DNA of 64,000 nucleotides, from positions 310,001-374,000 of the forward strand of contig BLJB01000150.1 of assembly GCA_013423325.1 (NCBI GenBank), written 5' to 3'. The notes under the pieces were generated by a model, which had not been told where the DNA came from, did not search any database, and was given only the letters and a program-made list of their open reading frames with translations. The DNA is from Usnea hakonensis. Taxonomy: Eukaryota > Ascomycota > Lecanoromycetes > Lecanorales > Parmeliaceae. Positions 12,985-23,220 of the stretch are shown piece after piece (within the stretch, counting starts at the first letter, position 1; each line of letters starts with the position of its first letter). A program made the translations under genes and the position numbers.

Positions 12985-13051
12985 ATGCAGCCTATATGAC
13001 ACTTTCATGTCCGCTGTCTATGTGACACAATCAGCACAGAATCAGTACTGA
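12985..13051 (+). promoter_or_regulatory. Cluster of three upstream ORFs before the Pac2-type gene
   Basis: Three ATGs precede the main start in the last 70 nt: 12985 (ATG plus three codons, then TGA), 12996 (stops at 13025) and 13007 (14 codons, stops at 13049-13051). The stop of the last one overlaps the main ATG as TGATG at 13049-13053, an arrangement that could allow termination-reinitiation. This assumes the stretch is in the mature mRNA and not spliced out. Confidence 0.5.
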
Positions 13052-14832
13052 TGGAGGGCGCCAGTTTCCGCCGACCGCTCGCTTACCTCGATGCCAAACC
13101 GCACCTCACGACTTCGCGACCAAGTCCTGATCCACGCGATATATCTCTAAAGCGGAAGCGTTCTTGGGAAGAACCGCCCGATTCAAGACTGGCAGTTGGC
13201 ACAATACCGACCAACCACGTCTTCTTGGACATGGAGACATACAACGGGCATGTGCGGACGCCCGCAGATGCAATAATATTGTTTGAGGCCTGTCGCTTGG
13301 GTCTGTTACCTAGAGTTCAGCGCAGGTTGTCTGAAAAAGAGCGCCAGTCCATCAAATCTGGCTCTGTCTTCGTGTGGGATGAGCGGGAAGCGGGTATGCG
13401 AAGATGGACCGATGGGAAATCTTGGAGCGCGAGCAGGGTGTCGGGAAGCTTTCTCACATATCGGGAAATGGAGGGTAAACGTGGTGGCAACAGCTTTGGG
13501 CCTCCTTTGGCTGCCGTCGCAAGAGCTGGTAAAACTCCTGAGAGTACTCGCGGTAGCGACTCAGACTTGGATATGGGTGGAGAAGATGGACCCGATGGGT
13601 ACCGATACAAGCCAGACGGATTGATGAAGCAGTCTTTCAGCATTACAACTTCCTCAGGCAATCACCTCCATCTCATCAGCTACTACTCGCGCTCCCATCC
13701 ATCTGCATCGAGTCTCACTAGTCCTACAAGTGATCCAGCATTACGACAAATTCGTCCTCAGAAAGGCATGTACCCGGAATCAACCGTTCCTGAACATCAA
13801 AATATCCCCCCCGTTACTAGGTCGCCGATGGCCAGCGCACCATACTCGACCGTCCCTCAAATGGCAGGATATGCTCGACAGGGACCTCCTCAATGGCCTC
13901 CACAGTACAATGGTTATAACTGGTCACCTGCTCCTGCGATGCAACAGCCAGGCCCCCACTATGGCTACCAGCAATACAATGGAGGAGGCGTCATGTATGC
14001 ACCCCCGCCACCAATTAATGGTCATTCACCTCTTCAGAACTCTCAATCAATTCAGCAAACTGCACCCACAACGCAGTCATACGAACCTCACTACCAGGGG
14101 TACGACCAAAGGAGGTATCCCGCCGTGTCGTCTTCTGTGCACCCAGACATGTCTGGGTACGATCATCGGCAAGGCCCCCCCGCAACATCACAGCAGCGGC
14201 CCATGGAGAAGTACACGTCTCCTCAGGATCTTTACAATGGCTATGACCCAAGGTACCCTCCAAACCAAAGTCGCAATGCTCCTACCCCCGCAGATAGCAA
14301 CCTTGCTCCTCCGCCACAGTCTCGCAGCCGCAATGGGAGTTCCACGAATGGTATGCAGCAGTCACAACAGCAATCACAACATCACAATCCTTCCCCGCAC
14401 ATGTCGCAACCTTCGTCAAACGGTCAACAGCAGCAGATCCAACAGATGAACTCATCGTCCACTCCAATCGACCCGCGATTGATGGCACCTTCGCCAATGA
14501 TACCACCACAGCCACAGCAAAACCATCATTCTCGAACGTCAACCCCTGGAGCTCATGTGCAGCTCCAGGAAGCGGCCGAGGCCGCACAAAGCCATGTTAA
14601 TGGCACAAACGGCGCAAGCACAATTCCAAGCATTGGTGCGATTATGAACGGTGCTTCTGCCGAGAGCCACAACAGCCCAAACGCAGATGCTAAGAGTGAC
14701 AGGTCCGGCGAAAAAACCCCTGGTGGGTCGGTGAAGAAGGAAGGTGGGCCGCAGGATATTCCAAGCGACAAGCTGGGTTTTGGTGAAGACATGAGGGCAT
14801 TGAAGGTTCTGGATCGGGCTTTCAAGACTTGA
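13051..14832 (+). CDS. pac2: Gti1/Pac2-family (WOPR) transcription factor, Pac2 type
   Basis: Single exon, 593 aa. The two-part WOPR DNA-binding box is clear: part A at about residues 60-142 (ETYNGHVRTPADAIILFEA, CRLGLLPRVQRRLSEKER, SGSVFVWDEREAGMRRWTDG, WSASRVSGSFLTYREME) and part B at about 183-212 (GYRYKPDGLMKQSFSITT, HLHLISYY). The linker between them is acidic. LPRVQRRLSEKERQ and VFVWDEREAGM point to the Pac2 subgroup rather than the Ryp1/Wor1/Sge1 subgroup, which has PRRPHDRERS at this place (from memory). A basic LKRKR near residue 33 could be a nuclear localisation signal. The C-terminal 350 residues are a Pro/Gln/Ser/Asn-rich low-complexity activation-type region ending in a short conserved-looking EDMRALKVLDRAF. 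WOPR proteins control morphology, sporulation and pathogenicity in fungi; the role here is inferred from family only. Confidence 0.9.
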   Translation: MEGASFRRPLAYLDAKPHLTTSRPSPDPRDISLKRKRSWEEPPDSRLAVGTIPTNHVFLDMETYNGHVRTPADAIILFEACRLGLLPRVQRRLSEKERQSIKSGSVFVWDEREAGMRRWTDGKSWSASRVSGSFLTYREMEGKRGGNSFGPPLAAVARAGKTPESTRGSDSDLDMGGEDGPDGYRYKPDGLMKQSFSITTSSGNHLHLISYYSRSHPSASSLTSPTSDPALRQIRPQKGMYPESTVPEHQNIPPVTRSPMASAPYSTVPQMAGYARQGPPQWPPQYNGYNWSPAPAMQQPGPHYGYQQYNGGGVMYAPPPPINGHSPLQNSQSIQQTAPTTQSYEPHYQGYDQRRYPAVSSSVHPDMSGYDHRQGPPATSQQRPMEKYTSPQDLYNGYDPRYPPNQSRNAPTPADSNLAPPPQSRSRNGSSTNGMQQSQQQSQHHNPSPHMSQPSSNGQQQQIQQMNSSSTPIDPRLMAPSPMIPPQPQQNHHSRTSTPGAHVQLQEAAEAAQSHVNGTNGASTIPSIGAIMNGASAESHNSPNADAKSDRSGEKTPGGSVKKEGGPQDIPSDKLGFGEDMRALKVLDRAFKT

Positions 14833-15487
14833 TGAGGCGTTGCACTGATTCTGGGGCCACTACAACGGAGACAAACGCATGCTGATGGTCAACGAGATTG
14901 CACTGCGGAAGTCTGCATTTACGAGGAATGTGCCAGGGGGATTGATCGAAGCGCATTAGCGAAATGTCACAACAATCTATTGTATGATTCGAGAGATGTC
15001 ATTGAGAGCAAGGAGGGCGCTCGCGTGCATTGCAGGAGACCGGCCTTTTTTTCTCCAACTGGTTGACAGGGATGGTTCAACTGGAGAAAGAAAGAAAGAA
15101 AACAGGGGAAAAAAGGGGAAAGGGAAGAATGTATCCTAAGAATTGGGGGGTTTGCGCGGAAGCAGTACCTCTGCCGCCATTGGCTTTTCTTGAATTTTTT
15201 GCTCGTCTTGCGCTCAGCATGAGTGGCATGTCGAGAGGGGAGGATTCTACGATAGGGGTTAATTCAGCTATTACTGTGCTCCATGCCCGCACAGGGCATC
15301 TTCAATATAATCTTCCAAACCTTCTTCTCCCTCCTTCACAAATTTATCACGCTTCAACGTTTGTTCAATCTGAGTGATGCACATCTAAATGTTATAATAG
15401 ATTTGGGTATCCATTTCAAATCGCGAAATCTCGCCATTTATCACCCACCACCCTCCCCTTCCACCTCTTCTGCCCCCTCATCTCCCA
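14833..15487. other. Intergenic, convergent 3' regions
   Basis: 3' flanks of the WOPR gene (+) and SYS1 (-). No coding signal seen. Purine-rich GAAAGAAAG tract near 15085-15125. Confidence 0.6.
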
Positions 15488-16143
15488 TCAAACCTCACCC
15501 TCTCCCCCACCCTCTCCATCCTCCCTCCCAACCATCTCATACTCCCCACCCCCTTTCCTCCCCCCAGACCCACCGCCAAAAGAAATCGGTCTCAGCTCCC
15601 TCCACCGACACCCCCACACCCCGCCCCCAACCATGAGCCCCGCGCTCACGGCCTGCAAGACCCACCAGAGCCCGTTGCGCGGCACGCCGCGCGAGTAGAG
15701 GGACGTCAGGAGCAGGTGGATGAGGTGCAGCGTTAAGGCGAAGTCGGGGACTAGTTTCGAGCGGGCGATGAGGAGGATTATGAGGATCGTTCTGTTTTTG
15801 GTGCGTGTCAGCTGGGGCGGACGGTGTGTCTTGAACATTCATATGACCATTATCCCCTCCCCAAAAACAAACAAACCAAAGAACAAGAAGGAACTAACCC
15901 ACACACGGTCCCCCCAACCCAACACGCCCCCACCGTCCACCCCCCCGCCGTATCCCCCCTCACGCTCCGCCACCCGAGCAGCAGGTCCCACGAGAACGGC
16001 CGCCCCACCGTCAGCGATGTGAAGAGGAGGAGCGTGGTCACGCAGAGGTAGTAGAGGAGTTGGAGGGTGATGATTTGCGTGAGGAGGCGGAGGGGGGAGA
16101 GGGCGGTTTGGGCGTTTGTGGGCGGAGGACGGGGGCGGGGCAT
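15488..16143 (-). CDS. SYS1: Sys1-like Golgi membrane protein
   Basis: Two exons, 16143-15905 and 15791-15488 (phase 2), give 180 aa. The intron has a CTGAC branch point 15 nt before the AACAG acceptor. Four hydrophobic segments are visible: LLTQIITLQLLYYLCVTTLLLF, WTVGACWVGG...TILIILLIA, DFALTLHLIHLLLTSLY and GLWWVLQAVSAGLMVGGGVW. Family hallmarks are FSWDLLLGW-RSVRGDT, ARSKLVPDFALTLHLIH and the terminal CRWRELRPISFGG. Sys1 recruits the Arl3 GTPase to the late Golgi. After RPISFGG the tail is a Gly/Glu-rich low-complexity stretch encoded by a C-rich plus strand. Its start is 437 bp from the divergent COA6 start, so the two may share a promoter region. Confidence 0.9.
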
Positions 16144-16579
16144 TGTTGGGGGATCGGAGGAGGGGGTGGGAGGGGAAAGGGGAGGGGGAGTTATGGGGAT
16201 TGGGAGGACATTTGTTTGGGTGTGTGATGTTGTTGAGGACGAAGGCGCGGCGGGCGTTGGTTGTCAGGGGATGATGTCGTAAGAGCTTGAGATGAAATAA
16301 AAAGGAGAGAGGTTTTGATAGAGTAGAGACAACAAAAGGGCCTTTTTGGAAAGAAGGTAAAAAACCCAGTATACGATATCGTTTCCAAATGATAGTACTT
16401 GGCCGCAAGAATCGCAGGCCAAAACCCTCGAAACTCTCTCCTGCGGACCCTAAAAAAAAACATAAAAAACACACACTAGCGCCTCCGTCCCCATCTCCGC
16501 CTCCGCATCCATCCTCCAAAAAACCTCAAATCTCACTCCCCTCATCCAAACCCCCCCGCCAGAACCATAAACAAACCAG
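16144..16579. promoter_or_regulatory. Bidirectional promoter region between SYS1 and COA6
   Basis: 436 bp separate the two divergent start codons. The SYS1-proximal half is G-rich on the plus strand (GGAGGGGG tracts) and the COA6-proximal half is A/C-rich. No clear TATA box. Inferred from gene orientation only. Confidence 0.5.
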
Positions 16580-17296
16580 ATGGGCCTCTTCACCACCACC
16601 ACCACCTCCCCCCCCAAACCCTCCCACACCACCCCCACCCCCTCCCCCGACGGCGCCTTCGAAGCCCCGGACCGGCAATCGCGCGCCCACTGCTGGGAGG
16701 CGCGGGACGCCTTCTTCGCGTGCCTGGAGCGGCACGGCATCGTGGACGGGATCAAGGAGTCGGAGGAAGCGGCGCGGGTGTGCGGGGCCGAGGGGGTGGG
16801 GTTTGAGAGGGAGTGTAAGGGGAGTTGGGTATGTTCTTTTTTTTCTTTTTCTTTGGTTTTTTGTGGTTTGGATTTTTTGGGGGGGTTTCGGGGTGGGGGG
16901 GTTGAATGGGCTGGGGGGAAGGGAAGTTTATGTGATCAGAGTAGAGTAGAGGGGAGAGAGGGACCCGAAAAAGAAAAAGAAAAAATGATATGAAAGGCGA
17001 TATGTATCCCCCCAAGCAAGCCCACCACCCAATCCTCAAAAACCCTCCACCATCTCTCTCCTCCCCCCCCAACCTCAACCAACGAACACGACTGACCTCA
17101 TCCCTACGGGCTCTGCACACAGGTCACCTACTTCAAACAACGGCGCGTGATGGAGTACAAAAAGAAGCAGACGATGGAGCAGCTCGCGAAAGAGGGCGCG
17201 AGGGTGGTGTCGGAGGGGATGCCGATGCCCGGAGGAGGAGGAGGAGGAGGAGGAGGAGGAGGAGGAGGAGGAGGGTCTGGGAAACCGCCTGCTTGA
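16580..17296 (+). CDS. COA6: Cytochrome c oxidase assembly factor 6
   Basis: Two exons, 16580-16828 and 17123-17296 (phase 0, donor GTATGT, acceptor CACACAG), give 140 aa. It carries the twin cysteine pattern of COA6: C38-X9-C48 and C68-X10-C79, with HCWEARDAFFACLERHGIVDGI and FERECKGSW|VTYFKQRRVMEYKK. COA6 is an intermembrane-space protein that helps copper delivery to the Cox2 CuA site. The N-terminal 30 residues are a Thr/Pro-rich extension and the C-terminus ends in about 15 consecutive glycines from a (GGA)n tract, followed by SGKPPA. The 294-nt intron is long for this window. Confidence 0.92.
17231..17275 (+). repeat. (GGA)n microsatellite inside COA6
   Basis: About 14 perfect GGA triplets, translated as polyglycine at the C-terminus of COA6. 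A slippage-prone in-frame repeat. Confidence 0.9.
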
Positions 17297-18009
17297 CGAT
17301 TGGCGGGAAAGACTTGAGGATGGGATGTTCAAGAGGCGCCATAGTTACGGCATGTGTTGTATATTGTGGGGTGGAAGTCTGTGGATATGCAGGGCATGGC
17401 ATGGCATGGCATGGTATCGATTAGCGCATTGCATCGGAGTTGCTAGGGGTGACATATCTCTCCGCCACGGCGTTAGGAAAGACAGGTATTGCATCTTGCA
17501 ACGGTACGGTAGACATGTATTCTAGGCAGGTCACAAAAGCCGGCGATCATAGAGATCCCCGGCGGTTCAGATGGGTCTTCCGAATCCAGATCTTAAAGGG
17601 AAGAAAACATTATTAATTGTGAGTGGAAGGTTATATAAAGCTAGGGGTAAGGCCCAACGATCCATAAAACCAAGAGTCTCAAAATCGTATATCGTTGCAA
17701 TCCAGCACTGGTATCCGCAAAAATAACAAAAAGCAAGACCAAAAATTCTAGAAACGACCGTATATGGTTGATGATCCTCAAGCCACTAATGCCTCCCAGG
17801 TGGTTCCCAAAAAAAGCAGGCGCTCAAATCAAACCGTACTCCATGCATATTTCACTCCTTTCTGACGGGTATCTCATATGCTTCGATGACAGCCTCGTTG
17901 TAATATAGCAAGCGTCAACGTCATGTACTTCGTAAAGCCGACAGAATCGGCCAATCAACATATTAATTCAGACCTTCGAAGAGAATTCATCGAGCCACAA
18001 TGATGAAAA
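17297..18009. other. Intergenic, convergent 3' regions
   Basis: 3' flanks of COA6 (+) and the C2H2 gene (-). A GCATG pentamer tandem (four copies) lies near 17396-17413. No coding signal. Confidence 0.6.
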
Positions 18010-20243
18010 TCAAGAACGAGGAGTAGCAGTAGCGTTTTCGCCGCTGGTGGCCACGGCTACAAGGACTTCAAGCCCACTCATCTGAGTGTCTTTGGGCCCG
18101 TTGTGTTGAGGATTGCCGGGTCCACCGGGTAGCGGCCAGGTAGGAGGTCGTGTATTTCCGGCGTTATAAGACTGGTTGATTGGTTTAGTAGAAATTCAAC
18201 GACAATTGAGCCACAAAACTTACCTGGTGGGATGTCGGCATAGCGGGACCAGGGTGACCAGACTCGATGTAACCATTGCTGTGGACAATGGATGGATGGT
18301 GTTCGGCAGTAGTGAACGACGGCGTTGTTGGGACTCCCTCGCTACTACTGGAGTCACCAGGTGAAGCTCGCTGTTGACTACCTCCCACATGCCCGATATA
18401 CCAGCCCTGCCGTTTCGTTTTGTTAGGCGTAGGGCTGGGGTAATGTGGAGTCTCGGAAGGGCGCTTTTGGGATTCTTGATGTAGAACAGGAGCTGCATGG
18501 GGGTGCTGCTCGGACTGTGAGCCGAGTGAGACTTGTTCATTGACGACCTGCTGAGGCCAAGCAGCAGAGTCGCTAGGTGAGGTCCCACTCGCTATTTCAA
18601 GTTTGGTCAAATTTTGATGGAGAGACATGTCCCATGATGCGTGACCCCTTCTATCGTTTGGCCCAGAGTTGGGTTGTACTGATGGACCGGGGTAAATTGG
18701 CGGTCTGATAGCAGGGTCAATCTGCATAGGACTTGGAGCCTTTGCATGAGGTGTTGCAGGGCGACGAGGCATCTGGTCAAACGTTTCAATACCGGGCAAT
18801 CGGTGTGGCTGGCTTGCAGCCGCAGCAGCTTGTGGAGCAAAAGCAGGTCGAGGGGCATCCGGGGTTTGGTAGTAACTCAGTCCACTCGTAGCTGGACGGG
18901 AGTAATTCGTATAGGTGTAGGTACTGGGATGCCATGTTCTTCTTCTCCATTCGGCTTCGGCAGCTGATACAGCTTCTCGGCGTGACGGATTGTGGTTAGC
19001 ATTAGTCGGGCTACCAAAACCACAACCAATATTTGAAAAGGTGGAAGCACTAGAAGAGACCAATGGACTGAGAAAAGGCGAAGGATAGGCGTTACTCTGA
19101 GGAGACTGAAGTTGGACTGGTCCAGATGGTACGGATAGTCTTCGACCATGAGACCTGCCGTCCCAAAAATTACCACTTCGGGATATATTAGAGACGGGTG
19201 ACCCCAAGGACGAGCCATAGCTTGGGCTATTCGGTCCATTAGAATAGGTTGTCGAAGTTGGGGTGCTAGCACCCTCCGATGGTTCCACTAAGAATGAGTA
19301 CTGGCCAGGCGGCGTTGAAGTTTGACTGCGTAGCGTATCTAAACTCAGCCTGTTCCGCGTAGGTGAATCGCTCGCCATCATCAAGGGAGGTGGCCTTCGT
19401 CGACTGTCCTCTCTAACCATGGTCGACGCAGTGGACCCAATACTGGAGGTCGACAGATTTCGGCCATGACCTCGGCCGTGGCCGTGGCTACCTTGACTGC
19501 CTGCAGTGCCTGCACGAGCCCGGCCACTCGGTGGTCTCACACGATCAGTTCGGATCTGGCGCTGAAACCGAGTACCAGTAGCTGCCAGAGAGTCGCCTGG
19601 TATTTCTTCGTTGACATGTACCGTTTGCGCATGCTGACGCAGGTTGTCAAGACGAGAGAATCTGCGCGAACAATGACATTGGAAAGGTCGCTCTCCGGTA
19701 TGTTTCCTGGCAGTCTTAGTCGAGGCCCATGAGCTCTGATCAAAACGATACATACCTAATGTGCCTTGCGAGGTGTTCACTTCGTGTGAAACTCAGCTTG
19801 CACGGTGGAAACTCTGTGCAGAAAAATCTCTGGCCCTTCTTCTTTTTGGATGGTCTTCCCGTCTCCAGGTCTATACTCTCAGTGTCCGACCCGTCGCCTT
19901 CGTCTGACTCATCCATGTCTATGTCCTGAGATTCCGCCGATTGAATTGAACGACTCGAATCGCCACGACTGGCAATTCCAGGTCTTGTCGTGCCCAAGGG
20001 TTGGTGTTGTACTGGGAAGGAGTTGCTAAAGGGCGAACTCGGTAGTGGTCGCTGCCCGTTGAGACCACCAAATTTCAGAGTTGTAGGTGTATTTGGCGCG
20101 GATCGAGTCGAGTCCTCAGCAGGCGGCAGAGGTGCGGGCCGGGTAGGGTTGGATATGGGAGCCCGAGGAGTTGTTGGTGTCGTCGCTTCAGTTGAATAAT
20201 CGGAAAGGCCAAGGCCAACGTTAACAGGTTCAAAAGTGGTCAT
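18010..20243 (-). CDS. C2H2 zinc-finger transcription factor, Usv1/Rgm1/Rsv-like
   Basis: Three exons, 20243-19756, 19706-18224 and 18171-18010, give 710 aa. The first intron (GTATGT...CCAG, phase 2) splits the finger pair exactly at HIR|KHTGERPF. Finger 1 is C142-X5-C148...H161-X3-H165 (FFCTEFPPCKLSFTRSEH). Finger 2 is C173-X-C175...H188-X4-H193 (QCHCSRRFSRLDNLRQHA). The spacings CX5C and CX1C are unusual but fit a fungal family I recall as related to yeast Usv1/Rgm1 and S. pombe Rsv proteins (starvation or stress regulators). A basic PSKKKKGQR precedes the fingers and an acidic DMDESDEGDGSDTES lies before that. The rest is Ser/Pro/Gln-rich. The last intron (CAG|GTAAGT, phase 0) leads to a 53-residue third exon ending TATPRS. 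The exact orthologue is uncertain. Confidence 0.85.
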
Positions 20244-21933
20244 GATGCTGATGGTTGCTGCTTCACATAAGCCGTGAAAAGACGAACAGCCTTGTGAAGT
20301 GTAGTGGGGCTTCCTGTTTGGTCGTAGGCGTCGACTAAAAGTCGATGAAGTCTTACGTCAGTTCATGGAGATGCCGGCCTGAGAGGGTTGCGAATAGGGA
20401 GCGGAGAGCGGTGCCGCCTCGAGGTTGTTTCGCTGGCGAATTGCGCAAGTTGAGAGTGTATTGACCGTGGGAGAAGAGGGGTATGTAGGCAGAATTCAAT
20501 GTGGGTTCAATGTAGTGTAGAGATCGCCCTCTTTGCGTGGCACATGGAGATTGTGGCGGGGAGGATTCGGCGGGTACTCGTAGTGAGTGTGAAGTGTACT
20601 CTTACGCGGCGATAAGAAGAGGAGCAGTAGTATTGGAGTGGAGTAGCGAAGAGGTTGTTTCAGAAATCCCTTAGTGATGGAACCACTAAATCATGCAGAG
20701 CAGATTATATTTGTGCAGACATGGACACCTACTTTCACCATTCCACCAATGTCCCAACGTTGAAGATGTAGAGAGTCGCTAGATGATCATCATTGGTAAA
20801 GCAAAGTGGTGACATGTAAGATGGGTCAGGAGAGGTTCGTCGCGGGGTTCTAGTCGCCATCGAGGCTGCAGGAAGACGGACCTAGAGGGAACTTGTGGCC
20901 TAGAGCCTAGGTGGTGGCAGGGGAACTCTAGGGCACATCTAAGGGGGGAACTTTAACCTTGGCTAGGTCGAAAGAACGGACGACCCCTACCTAAAACTAC
21001 ATATGCTAAAACTATATAAGGGAGGCTGCGGCTTACCATTCGTTCCTTCAACATGGCGTCAATATACCAGAAAAGGCAGGCAGAACAAGATCAGGACTGC
21101 TCCGCTCAATGAGGCAGTGGCAACAAGATGGGAAAGATGGGGGGAAAGAGAAGTGCGTCCGTGGGATTCCCAAATGTTTAAACTCTACATGGTCTCTGTG
21201 TGCTCGCATGCAGTCCTGATGTACGATGCATGCTATGCTCAGGAAAAGTGGGATCCGCGGGATGGACACAGCAAACACTGGGCAGTCTTGTCATGCAACC
21301 AGATGCCATATGCACAAGTCCGGAGCAATTTTCGGCGGCAATAGGGCAATAATAATAACAAAAAAAATATTGGATTGCGGCGGTGTGCAAAGGAACGCAG
21401 GACGAATAGAGGGTAGCGAGTGGTACGCATGCAACCCAGGGCTGAACCAGGCTCCAACTTGACTCACTGCCAGCCTATGTAGGCTAGACCAGATGATCGG
21501 AGTCGACTTGCATCCTGCAAGGGCTTCAGGTACATCCAAGCAATGTACCGCTGCCCCTCTTGTTCGCTTGCGAGCTTGTCCCTCTTCACGCTCATGCTCG
21601 TACAAGTCCCCACCACCCCGCCATTTGCTATCGATAACGCCCCTTCATCCCACTCGGTCAGCCCTCTGGCACTTTTGAGAGGCTTGATTCCACTTGGCTT
21701 CAGGCATGGCGCGATTTCAACGGCAGCCAATCTCGGAGATCTTCAGCGCCTGTTCGATAGATCTGCTGATGATCGACAGCGCCATGGGTGAGTGGGGCGT
21801 TAAGTCCTAAACTCTTTTATAGACCTGGGCCAGTTATGAGCATCTACGTTGGTACCTGTCCACGATGTACATGGCAGCGACGGAGAAATGGTCTACTGTC
21901 TGGAATTACGGGTTGGAATTTGGAAATCTTCGG
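20244..21933. other. Intergenic, between two minus-strand genes
   Basis: Upstream region of the C2H2 gene and 3' flank of COG5. A TATATAAG motif lies at about 21013-21020 on the plus strand, followed 35 nt later by an ATG with only 18 codons. I do not call a gene. Nothing else is supported. Confidence 0.5.
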
Positions 21934-23220
21934 TCACCTTGCCAATGCCCCTATCACACTGCCCACCATCACCGCAGATTCTCGTTCCCATGCCCCTTCT
22001 CTCCCTCGTGCGCCCCCTGGTCCTTGACTTCCCTTAAATACGCAATCTCTGATACTTTCTCTGACTTTATCTCTCTGACTCCTTAGAGTCCTTGCATTCA
22101 CTCCTCCTCTAGCTACCAAGTCAGACACCCTTCCAGCAAGTCCCTCTGCCAAACTTCGCCAGAAATAGGATGGCAAAGATGAAGTATCCAAGGCTGCAAG
22201 TAAAGGCTGCAGGAAGTTCGATAGCTCGCGGCCACCACTTTGAGTTTGATTGGCTGGGTGCGAAGGCGCTTTGACAGTTTCCAGCAAAGCTTCAAGGGCA
22301 ACGATATTTTGACAGCGAGCAGAAACTTCGAGTAAGGTCCGATCCAGGTTGGGAAGATTTGCAAGAGCGCGGGCAATTGAGGCGAGGGAAGACGTTAGTG
22401 ATGTGCGAAGGTATGACTGAAGTGCTGATAGAAGAAGCTGAGGGGAAAGAAGGTGGAGAGTCATGAGAGCGGATATCGTTCGGGCTTTGGTCTCTTCGGA
22501 TTGGGCGTAAGTTGCAGGTCCGCTCGGCGACGGAGCAAGTGAAGACATGGAGAACTCGCGGATGATTTGCTGCCCCCGGTTCTGTAAATTGCTGTCAGAA
22601 GAAGCGAAGAGGCCACTCTGGAGACTTGAAATAAGGTTTATGCGAAGCAAATGCTCGCCTTCATCGCCAGGTCCAGAAGCGGCGAGCACTTGGCGAATAG
22701 AAAGCAACGTATTCGCTGCCCGAATCATGGCCCGATGGTCTTCTTTCTTCGCTGCACCCCCGGTGCCAACTTCCCCCATCTGAGCTTCGAGCTGTCGCCC
22801 AAGCAGTAGACATCTTCCTACCCCACGGCCAATCTTCACGGTTTGCCATAGTCTTTCTACGGCAAGGCGGATCTCATCCGCAGCTTCGTACCGCTGTATA
22901 ACTTCTTTTTGTAGACGTTGGTAGCCTTCTGTGAGGTTTGCTACCTGGGCTTCGACCTCGCTGACAATTCGTTGGCCGGCATCATCCTGGTCTTTTGTGT
23001 AAGTGAGCAATGGTAGCGCTGATTTCGTTGTCAGAGTATGGATATGCGTGTCAACATCTTGTACATCAAATAAAACCCTTGAAAGTGGGGTAGAGAGATC
23101 CAGGGGCGTGTCTGATGGGTTGTTGGTGGCTAGGACCAGCGAGTTGGCAAAAGACGTTGGTGAGAAGTCCGGGTCCAAGAAGGTCTCATAATCAATGTAC
23201 GACGGCTCAGAGTCCGTCAT
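21934..23220 (-). CDS. COG5: Conserved oligomeric Golgi complex subunit 5
   Basis: Single exon, 428 aa. It starts MTDSEPSYIDYETFLDPDFSP with FANSLVLATN, then a coiled-coil-prone N-terminal region (LDLSTPLSRVLFDVQDVDTHIH, VNLTEGYQRLQKEVIQRYEA, LAVERLWQTVKIGRGVGRCL) matching the COG5 N-terminal domain (PF10392). COG is the eight-subunit tether for retrograde intra-Golgi vesicles, and Cog5 belongs to lobe B. About 430 residues fits the short filamentous-fungal form. The C-terminal part is helical with a Gly/Arg-rich loop (QGPGGARGREG). Confidence 0.85.
   Translation of the reverse strand: MTDSEPSYIDYETFLDPDFSPTSFANSLVLATNNPSDTPLDLSTPLSRVLFDVQDVDTHIHTLTTKSALPLLTYTKDQDDAGQRIVSEVEAQVANLTEGYQRLQKEVIQRYEAADEIRLAVERLWQTVKIGRGVGRCLLLGRQLEAQMGEVGTGGAAKKEDHRAMIRAANTLLSIRQVLAASGPGDEGEHLLRINLISSLQSGLFASSDSNLQNRGQQIIREFSMSSLAPSPSGPATYAQSEETKARTISALMTLHLLSPQLLLSALQSYLRTSLTSSLASIARALANLPNLDRTLLEVSARCQNIVALEALLETVKAPSHPANQTQSGGRELSNFLQPLLAALDTSSLPSYFWRSLAEGLAGRVSDLVARGGVNARTLRSQRDKVRESIRDCVFKGSQGPGGARGREGAWERESAVMVGSVIGALAR

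Larger units (their letters stand above)
9773..13050. other. Long intergenic region and probable leader of the WOPR gene
   Basis: No supported gene. The sequence is AT-rich with a T/G-rich stretch near 11525-11610, a G run near 11720, repeated TACCTT motifs near 12040-12068, a CTACTTCCA tandem near 12120-12155 and ATC, CTC and CAC trinucleotide runs near 12308-12400. From about 12740 it is pyrimidine-rich, which fits the long 5' leaders common for fungal developmental regulators. Confidence 0.6.

Noticed and set aside
12761..13051. 96-codon frame directly upstream of the WOPR gene
   Set aside because: Its only ATG gives a 14-codon uORF. The rest is a Ser/His/Leu-rich translation of pyrimidine-rich leader.
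15839..16519. 226-codon minus frame overlapping SYS1 and the promoter region
   Set aside because: Low-complexity Pro/His shadow of the C/G-rich strand. The SYS1 frame on the same strand has clear homology.
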